Assembly (NCBI GenBank): GCA_965221375.1
Contig: OZ244883.1
Coordinates: 1,488,001 to 1,552,000 of the forward strand
Origin: Poriferisulfidus sp965221375
Lineage (GTDB): Bacteria > Pseudomonadota > Gammaproteobacteria > Poriferisulfidales > Poriferisulfidaceae
Direction: 5' to 3'
Length of the DNA: 64,000 nucleotides
Part shown: positions 16,548-25,516 of the stretch, piece after piece
How positions within the stretch are numbered: position 1 is the first letter of the stretch
Layout: each line of letters starts with the position of its first letter
The notes under the pieces: generated by a model
The model's input: the letters and a program-made list of their open reading frames with translations, nothing else
What the model was told of the DNA's origin: nothing
Databases searched by the model: none
Translations under genes and position numbers: made by a program

Positions 16548-18644
16548 ATGGCTGACCGCAAAGAGCCTCAACAGCGCTACCACTGCCGCGAAATCTCGCA
16601 GCTGCAGTTCAACCGGCGGGTGGTGATGCAGGGGGCCGACAAAAGCAATCCGATTCTGGAGCGCTTGCGCTTTCTATGCATCGCCAGTCGCAACCTGGAC
16701 GAGTTTTTCGAAGTGCGCGTCGCTTCCTTGCGCCAACTGGTCAAGTACGGCAATGAGGTCAAAAGCGGTGAAGGTCTGACGGCCCGCGAGATTCTGTCGG
16801 AAATCTCCGCACAGACCCACGACATCGTCAAACTGCAGTACCGACTGCTGCAGAAAAGCGTTTTCGCCGCATTGCGAAACCGCAACATCCTGTTTCTGCG
16901 CCGCCACGAATGGAGCCGCGAGCAACGGCAGTGGGTGCGTCAGTATTTCCGTCGCAATATTTTGCCGATTCTCTCGCCTTTGGGACTGGACAGCCGCCAC
17001 CCCTTCCCGCGGGTGCAGAACAAAAGCCTCAATTTCATGGTCAAGCTGTCCGGCAAGGACGCCTATGGCCGCAGCACCGAGTACGCCGTGGTCACCGCCC
17101 CGCGAGCGCTCCCGCGCATTGTGCGCCTGCCCGACGAAGTGTGCAAAAAAGGCGACAACTACGTATTTTTATCCTCGATCATCCACGATAACCTCAACGA
17201 TCTTTTCCCGGGCCTGAAAATCAAGGGTTGCCATCAGTTCCGCGTCACCATGGACAGCAACCTGTTCGTCGATGACGAAGAGGTGGAAAGCCTCCGGGAT
17301 GTGCTGGCCGGGGTCTTGCCGGAGCGCCAGTACGGAGAAGCGGTGCGCCTGGAGGTGGTCAATGACTGCCCGCGCGACATCATCCGCTTTTTGTGCGAGC
17401 AGTATCAATTGCCGGCAGAACATGTCTACGAAGTCAACGGCCCGGTTAATTTGTACCGGTTGATGACGTTCCCCGAGATGATTGACCGCCCCGACTTGCG
17501 TTATCCCCCCTACCATCCCGAGGGCTTGCCCGGCCTCACCCAGCGCCAGGCACCGAACAGCCTGTTTCAGGCTCTGGATAAAAAAGACATTCTTCTGCAT
17601 CACCCGTTCAATTCGTTTAAGTGGACCATCCGCTTCCTAAAAGAAGCGGCCGCAGACCCCAAGGTCATGGCCATCAAGCAGACCATCTACCGCACCGGCC
17701 TGGAATCCGAATTGACCGAGATTCTGGAAAGTGCCGCCCGTTCCGGCAAAGAAGTCACGGTCATCATCGAGCTGAGCGCCCGCTTTGATGAGGAAGTCAA
17801 TATTAAATTGGCCCAACGCCTGGAGCAGGCCGGCGCCCAAGTGTTGTACGGCGTGGTCGGCCACAAGACCCACGCCAAAATGATTCTGGTCGTGCGCCGG
17901 GACGCGGATGGCCTGCGTCGTTATGTGCACCTCGGCACCGGCAACTATCATCCGGTCACCACCCGTCTGTACACCGACTACGCCTTACTGACTTCCCATC
18001 CGGAACTTTGCGAGGATGTGCACAAAATTTTCCTGCAGGTGGCGAGCCTTGGACGCGCGCCCAAACTGAACCTGATGTACCAGTCGCCTTTGACACTGGG
18101 CCAGTACCTGATCGAGAAAATTCAGGACGCCGCCACTCATGCCCGCGCCGGACAAGAAGCCGTCATTTACGCCAAAATGAATGCCTTGACCGAATATGCA
18201 GTCATCGATGCACTCTACGAAGCTTCCCAAGCCGGCGTCACCATTGAATTAATCGTACGCGGGGAATGCCGTCTGCGACCCGGCGTCAAGGGGTTGTCCG
18301 AACGGATTCACATCCGCTCCATCATCGGCCGCTTTCTGGAACATACCCGAGTGTTTTATTTCCGCACTTCCGATGTCGAAGAAATGTATCTCTCCAGCGC
18401 CGACTGGATGACCCGTAATCTGCATCGCCGGGTAGAAACCATGTTCCCGGTTCTGGACGAATCCATTCGCAAACGGATCATGCACGAGACCTTCGACACC
18501 TACTTTCGTGACAACTGCCAGAGCTGGCTGCTCAAACCCGACGGCACGTACGACAAAACCTCTATCGGTCGCGGCCACAAGCGCTTCTCAGCCCAGGAAG
18601 CGCTGATGGCCATGCATGGAACCTTGGATGATGCCCACGTGTAG
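16548..18644 (+). CDS. ppk: Polyphosphate kinase 1
   Basis: 698 residues, typical PPK1. Domain order: N-terminal (SRNLDEFFEVRVASLR), head, then two phospholipase-D-like catalytic domains. The autophosphorylated histidine is expected within VGHKTHAKMILVVRR. Other conserved blocks are HHPFNSFKWTIRFLKEAA, HLGTGNYHPVTTRLYTDY and DWMTRNLHRRVE. It reversibly makes polyphosphate from ATP. The ppx gene starts inside its 3' end, a coupled synthesis/degradation pair. Confidence 0.96.
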   Translation: MADRKEPQQRYHCREISQLQFNRRVVMQGADKSNPILERLRFLCIASRNLDEFFEVRVASLRQLVKYGNEVKSGEGLTAREILSEISAQTHDIVKLQYRLLQKSVFAALRNRNILFLRRHEWSREQRQWVRQYFRRNILPILSPLGLDSRHPFPRVQNKSLNFMVKLSGKDAYGRSTEYAVVTAPRALPRIVRLPDEVCKKGDNYVFLSSIIHDNLNDLFPGLKIKGCHQFRVTMDSNLFVDDEEVESLRDVLAGVLPERQYGEAVRLEVVNDCPRDIIRFLCEQYQLPAEHVYEVNGPVNLYRLMTFPEMIDRPDLRYPPYHPEGLPGLTQRQAPNSLFQALDKKDILLHHPFNSFKWTIRFLKEAAADPKVMAIKQTIYRTGLESELTEILESAARSGKEVTVIIELSARFDEEVNIKLAQRLEQAGAQVLYGVVGHKTHAKMILVVRRDADGLRRYVHLGTGNYHPVTTRLYTDYALLTSHPELCEDVHKIFLQVASLGRAPKLNLMYQSPLTLGQYLIEKIQDAATHARAGQEAVIYAKMNALTEYAVIDALYEASQAGVTIELIVRGECRLRPGVKGLSERIHIRSIIGRFLEHTRVFYFRTSDVEEMYLSSADWMTRNLHRRVETMFPVLDESIRKRIMHETFDTYFRDNCQSWLLKPDGTYDKTSIGRGHKRFSAQEALMAMHGTLDDAHV

Positions 18645-19545
18645 CGTTCTGGACCTCGGTTCCAACAGTTTTCACATGATCTACGCGCGCATCGACGATG
18701 GGCGTGTCGTCGTGCTGGACAAGTTCAAACAGTACGTCTCTCTGGGCTCGGGCCTCAAAAAAAATGGCGACATTCGCCCCAGTTACCAGCACGCCGCTTT
18801 CAACTGTCTTCGCGAAGCGTCCAAGGTCATCCGCCGCCAGCGCCCCGATCGCTTTGCCGCCATTGCCACCAATGCCTTTCGCCGCCAAAAAGACGATACG
18901 TTCCGCCGAAAGTGCGAGCGCATGCTGGGGCATCCCATCCGCGTCCTCAGCAGTGCGGAAGAAGGTGATTACATTTATCGCGGGGTAATACAAACGACAC
19001 CGCTGGACGGCCACGATCACTGTATCCTGGATATCGGCGGCAGCAGCACCGAATTCATTCTCGGCAGCGGTGCACACCCCAGCTGCATCCTGAGTTGGCA
19101 ACTCGGCAGTGCGGTAGTGACGGAACGGTTTTTCGCCGGCACTCGACTACGACTTGCCAACTGGCGATCCGCAGTCGAATATGCGGATGAAACCATCGCC
19201 CCCAAAGACAAAGCCCATATTCACCTGCCCGGCATCGATACCCTCTATGGAGCCTCGGGCGCCATCCGCGCCATCAGCAATACTTTGGTCGCCCTCGACA
19301 TCTCCGACGGCCTCATCCATGCGGATGCGATTGATACCCTGGTCAACAGTTTGCTCAATGAACACATCCGATCGCATCTGAAACACTTGGACCGCTACCG
19401 CGTTCAAGTCTTCCTCGGCGGCCTTGCCATTCTGCACGCCCTGTTCGAGTTGTTGGAAGTCAAGCAACTGCGACCCGCCGGAGGCGCCATCCGCGAAGGC
19501 GTGCTGCTGGAGATGCACCAGCAAATGCATCAAAAGGCTGCCTAG
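18628..19545 (+). CDS. ppx: Exopolyphosphatase / Ppx-GppA phosphatase, short form
   Basis: About 305 residues with the actin-like Ppx/GppA fold: VLDLGSNSFHMIYARI (phosphate 1), NAFRRQKD, SSAEEGDYIYRGV and LDIGGSSTEFILG (phosphate 2). The C-terminal HD-like domain of the ~500-residue E. coli Ppx is absent, so this is the two-domain short form. Starts at 18616, 18628 and 18631 are all possible; 18628 or 18631 has GGAA at usable distance. The gene overlaps ppk by about 17 bp. It should release phosphate from polyphosphate, although pppGpp hydrolysis cannot be excluded. Confidence 0.88.
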   Translation: MMPTCSVLDLGSNSFHMIYARIDDGRVVVLDKFKQYVSLGSGLKKNGDIRPSYQHAAFNCLREASKVIRRQRPDRFAAIATNAFRRQKDDTFRRKCERMLGHPIRVLSSAEEGDYIYRGVIQTTPLDGHDHCILDIGGSSTEFILGSGAHPSCILSWQLGSAVVTERFFAGTRLRLANWRSAVEYADETIAPKDKAHIHLPGIDTLYGASGAIRAISNTLVALDISDGLIHADAIDTLVNSLLNEHIRSHLKHLDRYRVQVFLGGLAILHALFELLEVKQLRPAGGAIREGVLLEMHQQMHQKAA

Positions 19546-19594
19546 GCAGGGGTTCTCTATAATTGGCGAGACCGCATCGCCACAGTCCGGTTTT

Positions 19595-21280
19595 ATGTCT
19601 GATCTTCCCCGCCCGCATTCCCATATCATCGTCGATGGCCTCGAACGGGCACCCGCTCGCTCCATGTTGCGTGCGGTCGGCTTTACCGATGCCGATTTTC
19701 AACGTCCCCAAGTCGGTATTGCCTCCACCTGGAGCGAAGTCACTCCCTGCAATATGCATATCGACCGGCTGGCGCGACAAGCAGCGACCGGCGCCAACGA
19801 AGCGGGAGGCAAGTCGGTGTCCTTCAATACCATCACCGTCTCCGACGGCATCTCCATGGGCACGGAAGGAATGAAATATTCCCTGGTGTCGCGAGAACTG
19901 ATTGCCGACTCCATCGAAGCGGTCGCGGCGGCGGAAGGCTTTGATGCCCTGGTCGCCATCGGCGGCTGCGACAAGAACATGCCCGGCTGCATGATTGCGC
20001 TGGCACGGCTGAACCGTCCGGCGGTCTTTGTCTACGGTGGCACTATCGCCCCCGGCCGCCACCGCAAAAAAAACGTCGACATCATCTCGGTTTTTGAAGC
20101 CGTCGGCGAGCGCGCCAAAGGCCAAATCAGCGCGAAGGAGCTGACCACCATCGAGTCTTGCGCAATTCCCGGAGCCGGTTCCTGTGGCGGCATGTATACC
20201 GCCAACACAATGGCTTCCGCGATTGAGGCGCTCGGCATGAGCCTGCCGGGCAGTTCCGCCCAAATGGCGACCTCCCAAGCCAAGCGCCAAGACTGCCGAC
20301 GCGCCGGCGAACAAGCCGTCGCCCTGCTTCAACAGGGCATTACGCCACGCGACATCATGACCCGCAAGGCTTTTCTGAACGCGATTGCGGCAGTCGCCGC
20401 TCTGGGCGGCTCCACCAACGCCGTCCTGCATCTGCTGGCCATGGCCCGCTCCATGCGCGTGCGCTTGACTTTGGATGACTTCACACGTGTCGGCCGCAAA
20501 GTCCCGGTCGTGGCGGACCTGCGTCCTTCGGGACGCTACATGATGTCGGAACTGGTGCGCATCGGCGGCATTCGACCCCTGCTCAAGCGTCTGCTCGACG
20601 CCGGTCTGCTGCACGGCGAGTGCCGTACGGTCACCGGAAAGACACTTGCCGAAGACTTGGCGGACACCCCCGACTATCCAGTAAAGCAGAAAATCATCCG
20701 TCCGCTCAAGGACCCCATCAAAGCGGACAGCCACTTGGTCATTTTGCGCGGCAATCTGGCTCCGGAAGGCGCGGTGGCAAAAATTTCCGGCAAGGAAGGC
20801 ACTTCTTTTGAGGGTCGAGCCCGCGTCTTCGACTCCGAAGAACGCGCCCTGCGCGCCATTTTGGATGGCCGCATTCGCGCCGGCGATGTGATCGTCATCC
20901 GCTACGAAGGCCCTATCGGCGGGCCCGGGATGCGCGAAATGCTGGCCCCCACCTCCGCCATTATGGGCCGCGGTTTGGGTCGCGATGTCGCCCTGATTAC
21001 GGACGGACGCTTCTCGGGCGGGTCACACGGCTTCGTCATCGGTCATATCACCCCGGAAGCCGCCGTCGGCGGACCCTTGGCATTGGTCCGCAACGGCGAC
21101 CGCATTACCATCGACGCCACACGCCAGGAAATTACTCTTCATGTCAAAGCTCAAGAACTTAGACAGCGTCGCGCCAAACTCAAGTCGCGCCGACCCCGCT
21201 ACAAAACCGGCGTTCTCGCCAAATACGCCCGCAGCGTACGCTCCGCCTCGGAAGGAGCGGTCACGGATTTTGCCGACTAG
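19595..21280 (+). CDS. ilvD: Dihydroxy-acid dehydratase
   Basis: 561 residues from the ATG at 19595 (MSDLPRPHSH); the open frame extends upstream across ppx, but that part is not homologous. Iron-sulfur ligand motifs are GGCDKNMPGC (about residue 125) and GAGSCGGMYTANTM (about 190). GGSTNAVLHLLA and the late TDGRFSGGSHGF are also diagnostic. It dehydrates dihydroxy acids in valine and isoleucine synthesis. The C-terminus is unusually basic (QRRAKLKSRRPRYK), which is common in this family. Confidence 0.95.
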   Translation: MSDLPRPHSHIIVDGLERAPARSMLRAVGFTDADFQRPQVGIASTWSEVTPCNMHIDRLARQAATGANEAGGKSVSFNTITVSDGISMGTEGMKYSLVSRELIADSIEAVAAAEGFDALVAIGGCDKNMPGCMIALARLNRPAVFVYGGTIAPGRHRKKNVDIISVFEAVGERAKGQISAKELTTIESCAIPGAGSCGGMYTANTMASAIEALGMSLPGSSAQMATSQAKRQDCRRAGEQAVALLQQGITPRDIMTRKAFLNAIAAVAALGGSTNAVLHLLAMARSMRVRLTLDDFTRVGRKVPVVADLRPSGRYMMSELVRIGGIRPLLKRLLDAGLLHGECRTVTGKTLAEDLADTPDYPVKQKIIRPLKDPIKADSHLVILRGNLAPEGAVAKISGKEGTSFEGRARVFDSEERALRAILDGRIRAGDVIVIRYEGPIGGPGMREMLAPTSAIMGRGLGRDVALITDGRFSGGSHGFVIGHITPEAAVGGPLALVRNGDRITIDATRQEITLHVKAQELRQRRAKLKSRRPRYKTGVLAKYARSVRSASEGAVTDFAD

Positions 21281-21301
21281 ATTTTCCGCAACCTTTTTCT
21301 C

Positions 21302-21904
21302 ATGAAACGCCCACTCATCGCCCTGCTGCTGGTGCTTGTCGCCGCCACTTTATCGATCAGCCTGCTGTGGACGATCTCAGAAGAGCCGCCAACCTATCAG
21401 GCGATTACCGCTTTTGGCAATCAGGCCCGACCCCTGGTTGATTTCCGCCTGACGCGCCATGACGGTGCGGAGCTGACCCCTGAACAATTCCGCGGCCGCT
21501 GGAGTCTGCTGTTTTTCGGCTACACGCATTGCCCGGATATTTGCTCTCCGACTCTGTCGCAGTTGACCGCAATTCTCAATGCCGTACAACACCCCCAGGT
21601 GCAGATTGCATTCATCACCACCGACCCCGAACGCGACACCCCGGAAAAACTGGCTCGGTTTATTGGCTATTTTCATGACAATACTTGGGGAATTACTGGA
21701 GATATAGACGAAATTAGTAAAATATCCAAGCAAGTTGGCGCTTTTTACGCAAAAAGACGGCTGTCGACCGGATATCTGATCGATCACAGCGCCAGCGTTT
21801 GGCTGATTGATCCACAAGCCCGAGTGGCCGGGGTTTTCACTACTCCGTTGATTTCCAGCGCCATGCAGGCCGACCTGCAACAACTGATTGCAGCACAGTC
21901 CTGA
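21302..21904 (+). CDS. SCO1/SenC family copper chaperone or thioredoxin-like protein
   Basis: 200 residues. An N-terminal membrane anchor or signal (MKRPLIALLLVLVAATLSIS) precedes a thioredoxin fold. The copper-binding CxxxC is in FGYTHCPDICSP (about residue 75) and the distal His in YLIDHSASVWLIDP. SCO proteins help assemble the CuA site of cytochrome c oxidase or act in periplasmic redox control. No oxidase genes are adjacent. psd starts 2 bp after the stop, suggesting co-transcription. Confidence 0.9.
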   Translation: MKRPLIALLLVLVAATLSISLLWTISEEPPTYQAITAFGNQARPLVDFRLTRHDGAELTPEQFRGRWSLLFFGYTHCPDICSPTLSQLTAILNAVQHPQVQIAFITTDPERDTPEKLARFIGYFHDNTWGITGDIDEISKISKQVGAFYAKRRLSTGYLIDHSASVWLIDPQARVAGVFTTPLISSAMQADLQQLIAAQS

Positions 21905-21906
21905 TT

Positions 21907-22815
21907 ATGAAAATATCCGATTCTGCTTTTTGGCGGACGCGCCTGATTGATCTGTGGGTCGCCTTTTTCCGCATCCTGCCGCATCGCGGGCTGTCTTGCG
22001 TCATGCACTGGTTTGCGCAAATCGAAACTCCCACGGTCAAAAACTTTCTCAATCGCAACTTCGTGTCCTGGGTGGACATCAACATGGAAGAAGCACAGAT
22101 CGAGGATCCCGAGGCCTACCCGACTTTGGGGGCGCTTTTTGTGCGATCTCTCAAGCCGGAGCGACGTCCCTGGCCGGAAAACTCCGAGACCCTGGCGACT
22201 CCTTGCGATTGTCGTGTCAGCCAATTCGGAAAACTCGAAGACGGCAACCTCATCCAGGCCAAAGGCCGAACGTATACCGCCGCGGAGTTGCTGGGCCCTG
22301 AATTGTCAGAGCTGCATCAAGGTTATTTCGCCACCTTGTATTTGTCGCCTCAAGATTGTCATCGTGTCTATATGCCCACCGCCGGCACTTTGTTGGAGAT
22401 GCGCCACTTCCCCGGGCGACAACTGTCGGTTTCCCAACATGCGGCGCAGCGCATCCCCAAACTGTATGCCCGCAACGAGCGCGTCGCGTGCATCTTCAAA
22501 GGGAATGAGGGGTCTTTTGCGGTTGTGCTGGTCGGTGCCGCCAACGTGGCATCTATCGAGGTTGCCTGGCAAGGTCTCGTGACACCCCGCAGCCGAGTAC
22601 CAACCCACTGGAATTATCGTGACGAAGCGCGCCCGCCCCCGATCACACTACAACGAGGTGACGAACTCGGTTGCTTTCATCTTGGCTCTACCGTCATTCT
22701 GCTGACTAACCAGGAAAACCTGGGATGGCCATCCGAAGTGACGCAAGATTGCCGGCTGCTTTATGGGCAGCCCCTGCTCGTGCCGCAGGTCGCGACAGAA
22801 GAAGAAAGTGTGTAA
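21907..22815 (+). CDS. psd: Phosphatidylserine decarboxylase, with altered HxxH motif
   Basis: 302 residues. The autocleavage LGST motif is intact (GCFHLGSTVILL, Ser261), so a pyruvoyl prosthetic group can in principle form. The Asp of the processing triad is present at D101, but in TPCDCR rather than the usual DG context. The normally conserved HRxH block reads DCHRVYMP: H152 is kept, while the second His, implicated in self-processing, is Tyr155. The rest (YLSP, ARNERVACIF, GSIE-like ASIEVAWQG) follows the family. It makes phosphatidylethanolamine at the inner membrane. Activity with this substitution is uncertain. Confidence 0.88.
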   Translation: MKISDSAFWRTRLIDLWVAFFRILPHRGLSCVMHWFAQIETPTVKNFLNRNFVSWVDINMEEAQIEDPEAYPTLGALFVRSLKPERRPWPENSETLATPCDCRVSQFGKLEDGNLIQAKGRTYTAAELLGPELSELHQGYFATLYLSPQDCHRVYMPTAGTLLEMRHFPGRQLSVSQHAAQRIPKLYARNERVACIFKGNEGSFAVVLVGAANVASIEVAWQGLVTPRSRVPTHWNYRDEARPPPITLQRGDELGCFHLGSTVILLTNQENLGWPSEVTQDCRLLYGQPLLVPQVATEEESV

Positions 22816-23385
22816 CTAGTCGCGCACCCGAGCGACGTATTCGCCGCTGCGCGTATCCACACGGATGATCTCGCCTTCATCCACAAACAGCGGCACCCGC
22901 ACCACCGCACCCGTCTCCAAAGTCGCCGGCTTGGTGCCGCCGGAAACCGTGTCTCCCTTTACCCCCGGATCCGTCTGCGTGATTTTGAGTTCCACAAAAT
23001 GCGGGGGCGTGACACTGACCGGCTGCCCGTTATACAACAGCACGATGCATTGATCCTGGGCCCGAATCCATGCCGCTGCCTCCCCCAACACTTCCGCCGG
23101 AATCTGGTACTGCTCGTAAGTATCGGGAGCCATAAACACGAACGATTCCCCATCCGCGTACAGGTACTGGAGGTCGACTTCCCGCACATCCGCCGCTTCC
23201 AGACTGTCGCCGGATTTGACCGTTTTGTCTTTGAGCCGACCGGTGAGAAGGTTGCGAATCTTCATCCGCGTGAACGCCTGCCCCTTGCCCGGCTTGCAGA
23301 ATTCGCTGTCCACTACCACATGCGGCACGCCGTCAACCATGATTTTGAGACCATTTTTAATGTCGCTGAGACCGTAACCTGCCAT
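22816..23385 (-). CDS. efp: Elongation factor P
   Basis: 189 residues from the ATG at 23385; a TTG two codons upstream is not preferred. The modification loop EFCKPGKGQAF carries Lys34, the position beta-lysylated by EpmA/EpmB in enterobacteria. Neither modification gene is in the window, although epmA and epmB often neighbour efp. EF-P rescues ribosomes stalled on polyproline. It is convergent with psd, with the stops adjacent. Confidence 0.95.
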   Translation of the reverse strand: MAGYGLSDIKNGLKIMVDGVPHVVVDSEFCKPGKGQAFTRMKIRNLLTGRLKDKTVKSGDSLEAADVREVDLQYLYADGESFVFMAPDTYEQYQIPAEVLGEAAAWIRAQDQCIVLLYNGQPVSVTPPHFVELKITQTDPGVKGDTVSGGTKPATLETGAVVRVPLFVDEGEIIRVDTRSGEYVARVRD

Positions 23386-23633
23386 CGCCAAAGACTCCGT
23401 TCATATCAATGCGCGCGCCATTGTACCGAACGCTCAAAATCAAGTGTGGACAGGGTGTCACCCAAACGGATCCACTCTTCTGCGAACCTGGTGCATCCGG
23501 CAATATCGATTGAATGCGATAATATTTCCAGCCATGCTTTCCCGACAATTTTTGTGCGCCCTCAAGCATCGCACACATTTTTTTCACAGCCTGTATCCAT
23601 GCCCTCAAGCCGGCATCCTAATTCTTTCTGGCG

Positions 23634-25514
23634 ATGAGTAACTATCAGGCTGCCGACATAGAAGTTCTGTCCGGCCTTGACCCGGTGCGCAAGCATCCGG
23701 GCATGTATACCGATACGGCTTCACCGGATCACCTGGCCCAGGAAGTCATTGACAACAGTATTGACGAGGCCTTGTCGAAACACGCCAGTCGCCTGATTGT
23801 CACGTTACATGAAGACGGCTCACTGGAAGTGGAAGACAACGGCCGCGGCATGCCTGTGGACCTTCATCCCACTTTGAAACTCCCCGGTGTCCAAGTAATC
23901 CTCACCACCTTGCATGCCGGTGCCAAATTCTCCGACAAGAACTACCGCTACTCCGGCGGCCTGCATGGGGTCGGAGTGTCGGTCGTCAACGCCTTGTCGA
24001 AAAATCTGGAAGTCTGGATTCAGCGCGGCGGATGCATCTACAACATGAGTTTTGAAAACGGTGAGGTCCGCTCCGATGGCCTGGAAGAAGTCGGCCAGGT
24101 AGGCAAGCGCAACACCGGCACCCGATTACGCTTTTGGCCGAATCCCAAATATTTTGACCGCCCCACCTTTACGCTGTCTCGACTGACCCATCTCCTGCGA
24201 GCCAAAGCCATTTTGTGTCCAGGATTGGAAGTACGCCTGAACGCACCCAAAGAGGAACCGCAAGTCTGGAAATTCTCCGACGGCCTGATGCAGTACTTGT
24301 GCGAAAGCGTCGACAGCGAACGTCTGCCGGACCCGCCCTTTTCCGGCTCACAGCAAAACGGAGCGGAGGCCGTGGATTGGGTGGTGTGCTGGACACCGCA
24401 ACAGGATACGGCGCTTGACGAAAGTTACGTCAACCTGATTCCCACTCCGGGAGGCGGCACTCATGTCAATGCATTGCGCACCGGTCTGACACAGGCCATG
24501 CGAGAGTTTTGCGAGACGCGCAACCTGCTGCCTCGCGGCATCAAGCTGGCACCGGAAGATATTTGGGAAAACATCAACTACGTGCTCTCCTACAAGACCA
24601 AAACACCGCAGTTCGCCGGCCAAACCAAAGAGCGGCTGGTGAGCCGCGAGACCACCAGCACGCTCGGCACCATCATCAAGGACATCTTTGAGACCTGGCT
24701 GACGCAGCACGTCCAACCGGGCGAAGAATTGGCGGCGGTGATGATTGAGAACGCCCGCCAGCGTCAGCAAAAAAATCGGAAAATCACGCGCAAGAAAGCC
24801 GCATCAGGCCCGGCCTTGCCCGGCAAACTTGCAGACTGTCTGGGCACCGACGAACAAGGATCCGAATTGTTTTTGGTCGAAGGGGATTCCGCCGGCGGAT
24901 CCGCCAAACAGGCGCGGGATAAAAACTTCCAAGCCATTTTGCCGTTGCGCGGCAAAATTCTGAACACCTGGGAGTTGGACTCAGCTCATGCCCTCGCCTC
25001 CCAGGAAGTCCATGACATCGCGCAAGCCATGGGAATCACTCCTGGGGAGCCGGACCTTTCCAATTTGCGGTACGAACGTATCTGCATCCTTGCCGATGCC
25101 GACTCCGATGGCCTGCATATTGCGACCTTGCTCTGCGCCTTGTTTATGAAGCACTTCCCGGAACTGATCAAAGAAAATCACGTGTATGTGGCGATGCCGC
25201 CGCTGTACCGCATCGATATCGGCAAGGAAGTGCACTATGCGCTCGACGATGCCGAGCGGGACCGCATTCTGGAGCAAGCCCAAGCGCGCAAAAAAGGACC
25301 TGAGCCAGTCGTCTTGCGCTTCAAGGGTTTGGGCGAAATGGATCCGGCGCAGTTGCGCGAAACCACCATGGACCCTCAGACCCGTCGCTTGGTGCAACTG
25401 GAATGGCAGGGTGAAACCCAGGCATCCCGAGCCATGGATCGCCTGCTCAATCGCAAACGCGCTGCCGATCGCCGTAATTGGCTGGAGCAACAAGGCCACC
25501 TGGCGGAAGTCTAG
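23634..25514 (+). CDS. parE: DNA topoisomerase IV subunit B
   Basis: 626 residues, the ParE length. GHKL ATPase motifs: VIDNSIDEAL, VEDNGRGMPVDLH and GGLHGVGVSVVNAL. The Toprim part has LFLVEGDSAGGSAKQARD and ILADADSDGLHIATL. It decatenates daughter chromosomes with ParC. parC starts just downstream of the stop, as in many gammaproteobacteria. The 248 bp upstream (23386-23633) hold no gene I can support and presumably the promoter region. Confidence 0.95.
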   Translation: MSNYQAADIEVLSGLDPVRKHPGMYTDTASPDHLAQEVIDNSIDEALSKHASRLIVTLHEDGSLEVEDNGRGMPVDLHPTLKLPGVQVILTTLHAGAKFSDKNYRYSGGLHGVGVSVVNALSKNLEVWIQRGGCIYNMSFENGEVRSDGLEEVGQVGKRNTGTRLRFWPNPKYFDRPTFTLSRLTHLLRAKAILCPGLEVRLNAPKEEPQVWKFSDGLMQYLCESVDSERLPDPPFSGSQQNGAEAVDWVVCWTPQQDTALDESYVNLIPTPGGGTHVNALRTGLTQAMREFCETRNLLPRGIKLAPEDIWENINYVLSYKTKTPQFAGQTKERLVSRETTSTLGTIIKDIFETWLTQHVQPGEELAAVMIENARQRQQKNRKITRKKAASGPALPGKLADCLGTDEQGSELFLVEGDSAGGSAKQARDKNFQAILPLRGKILNTWELDSAHALASQEVHDIAQAMGITPGEPDLSNLRYERICILADADSDGLHIATLLCALFMKHFPELIKENHVYVAMPPLYRIDIGKEVHYALDDAERDRILEQAQARKKGPEPVVLRFKGLGEMDPAQLRETTMDPQTRRLVQLEWQGETQASRAMDRLLNRKRAADRRNWLEQQGHLAEV

Positions 25515-25516
25515 TC

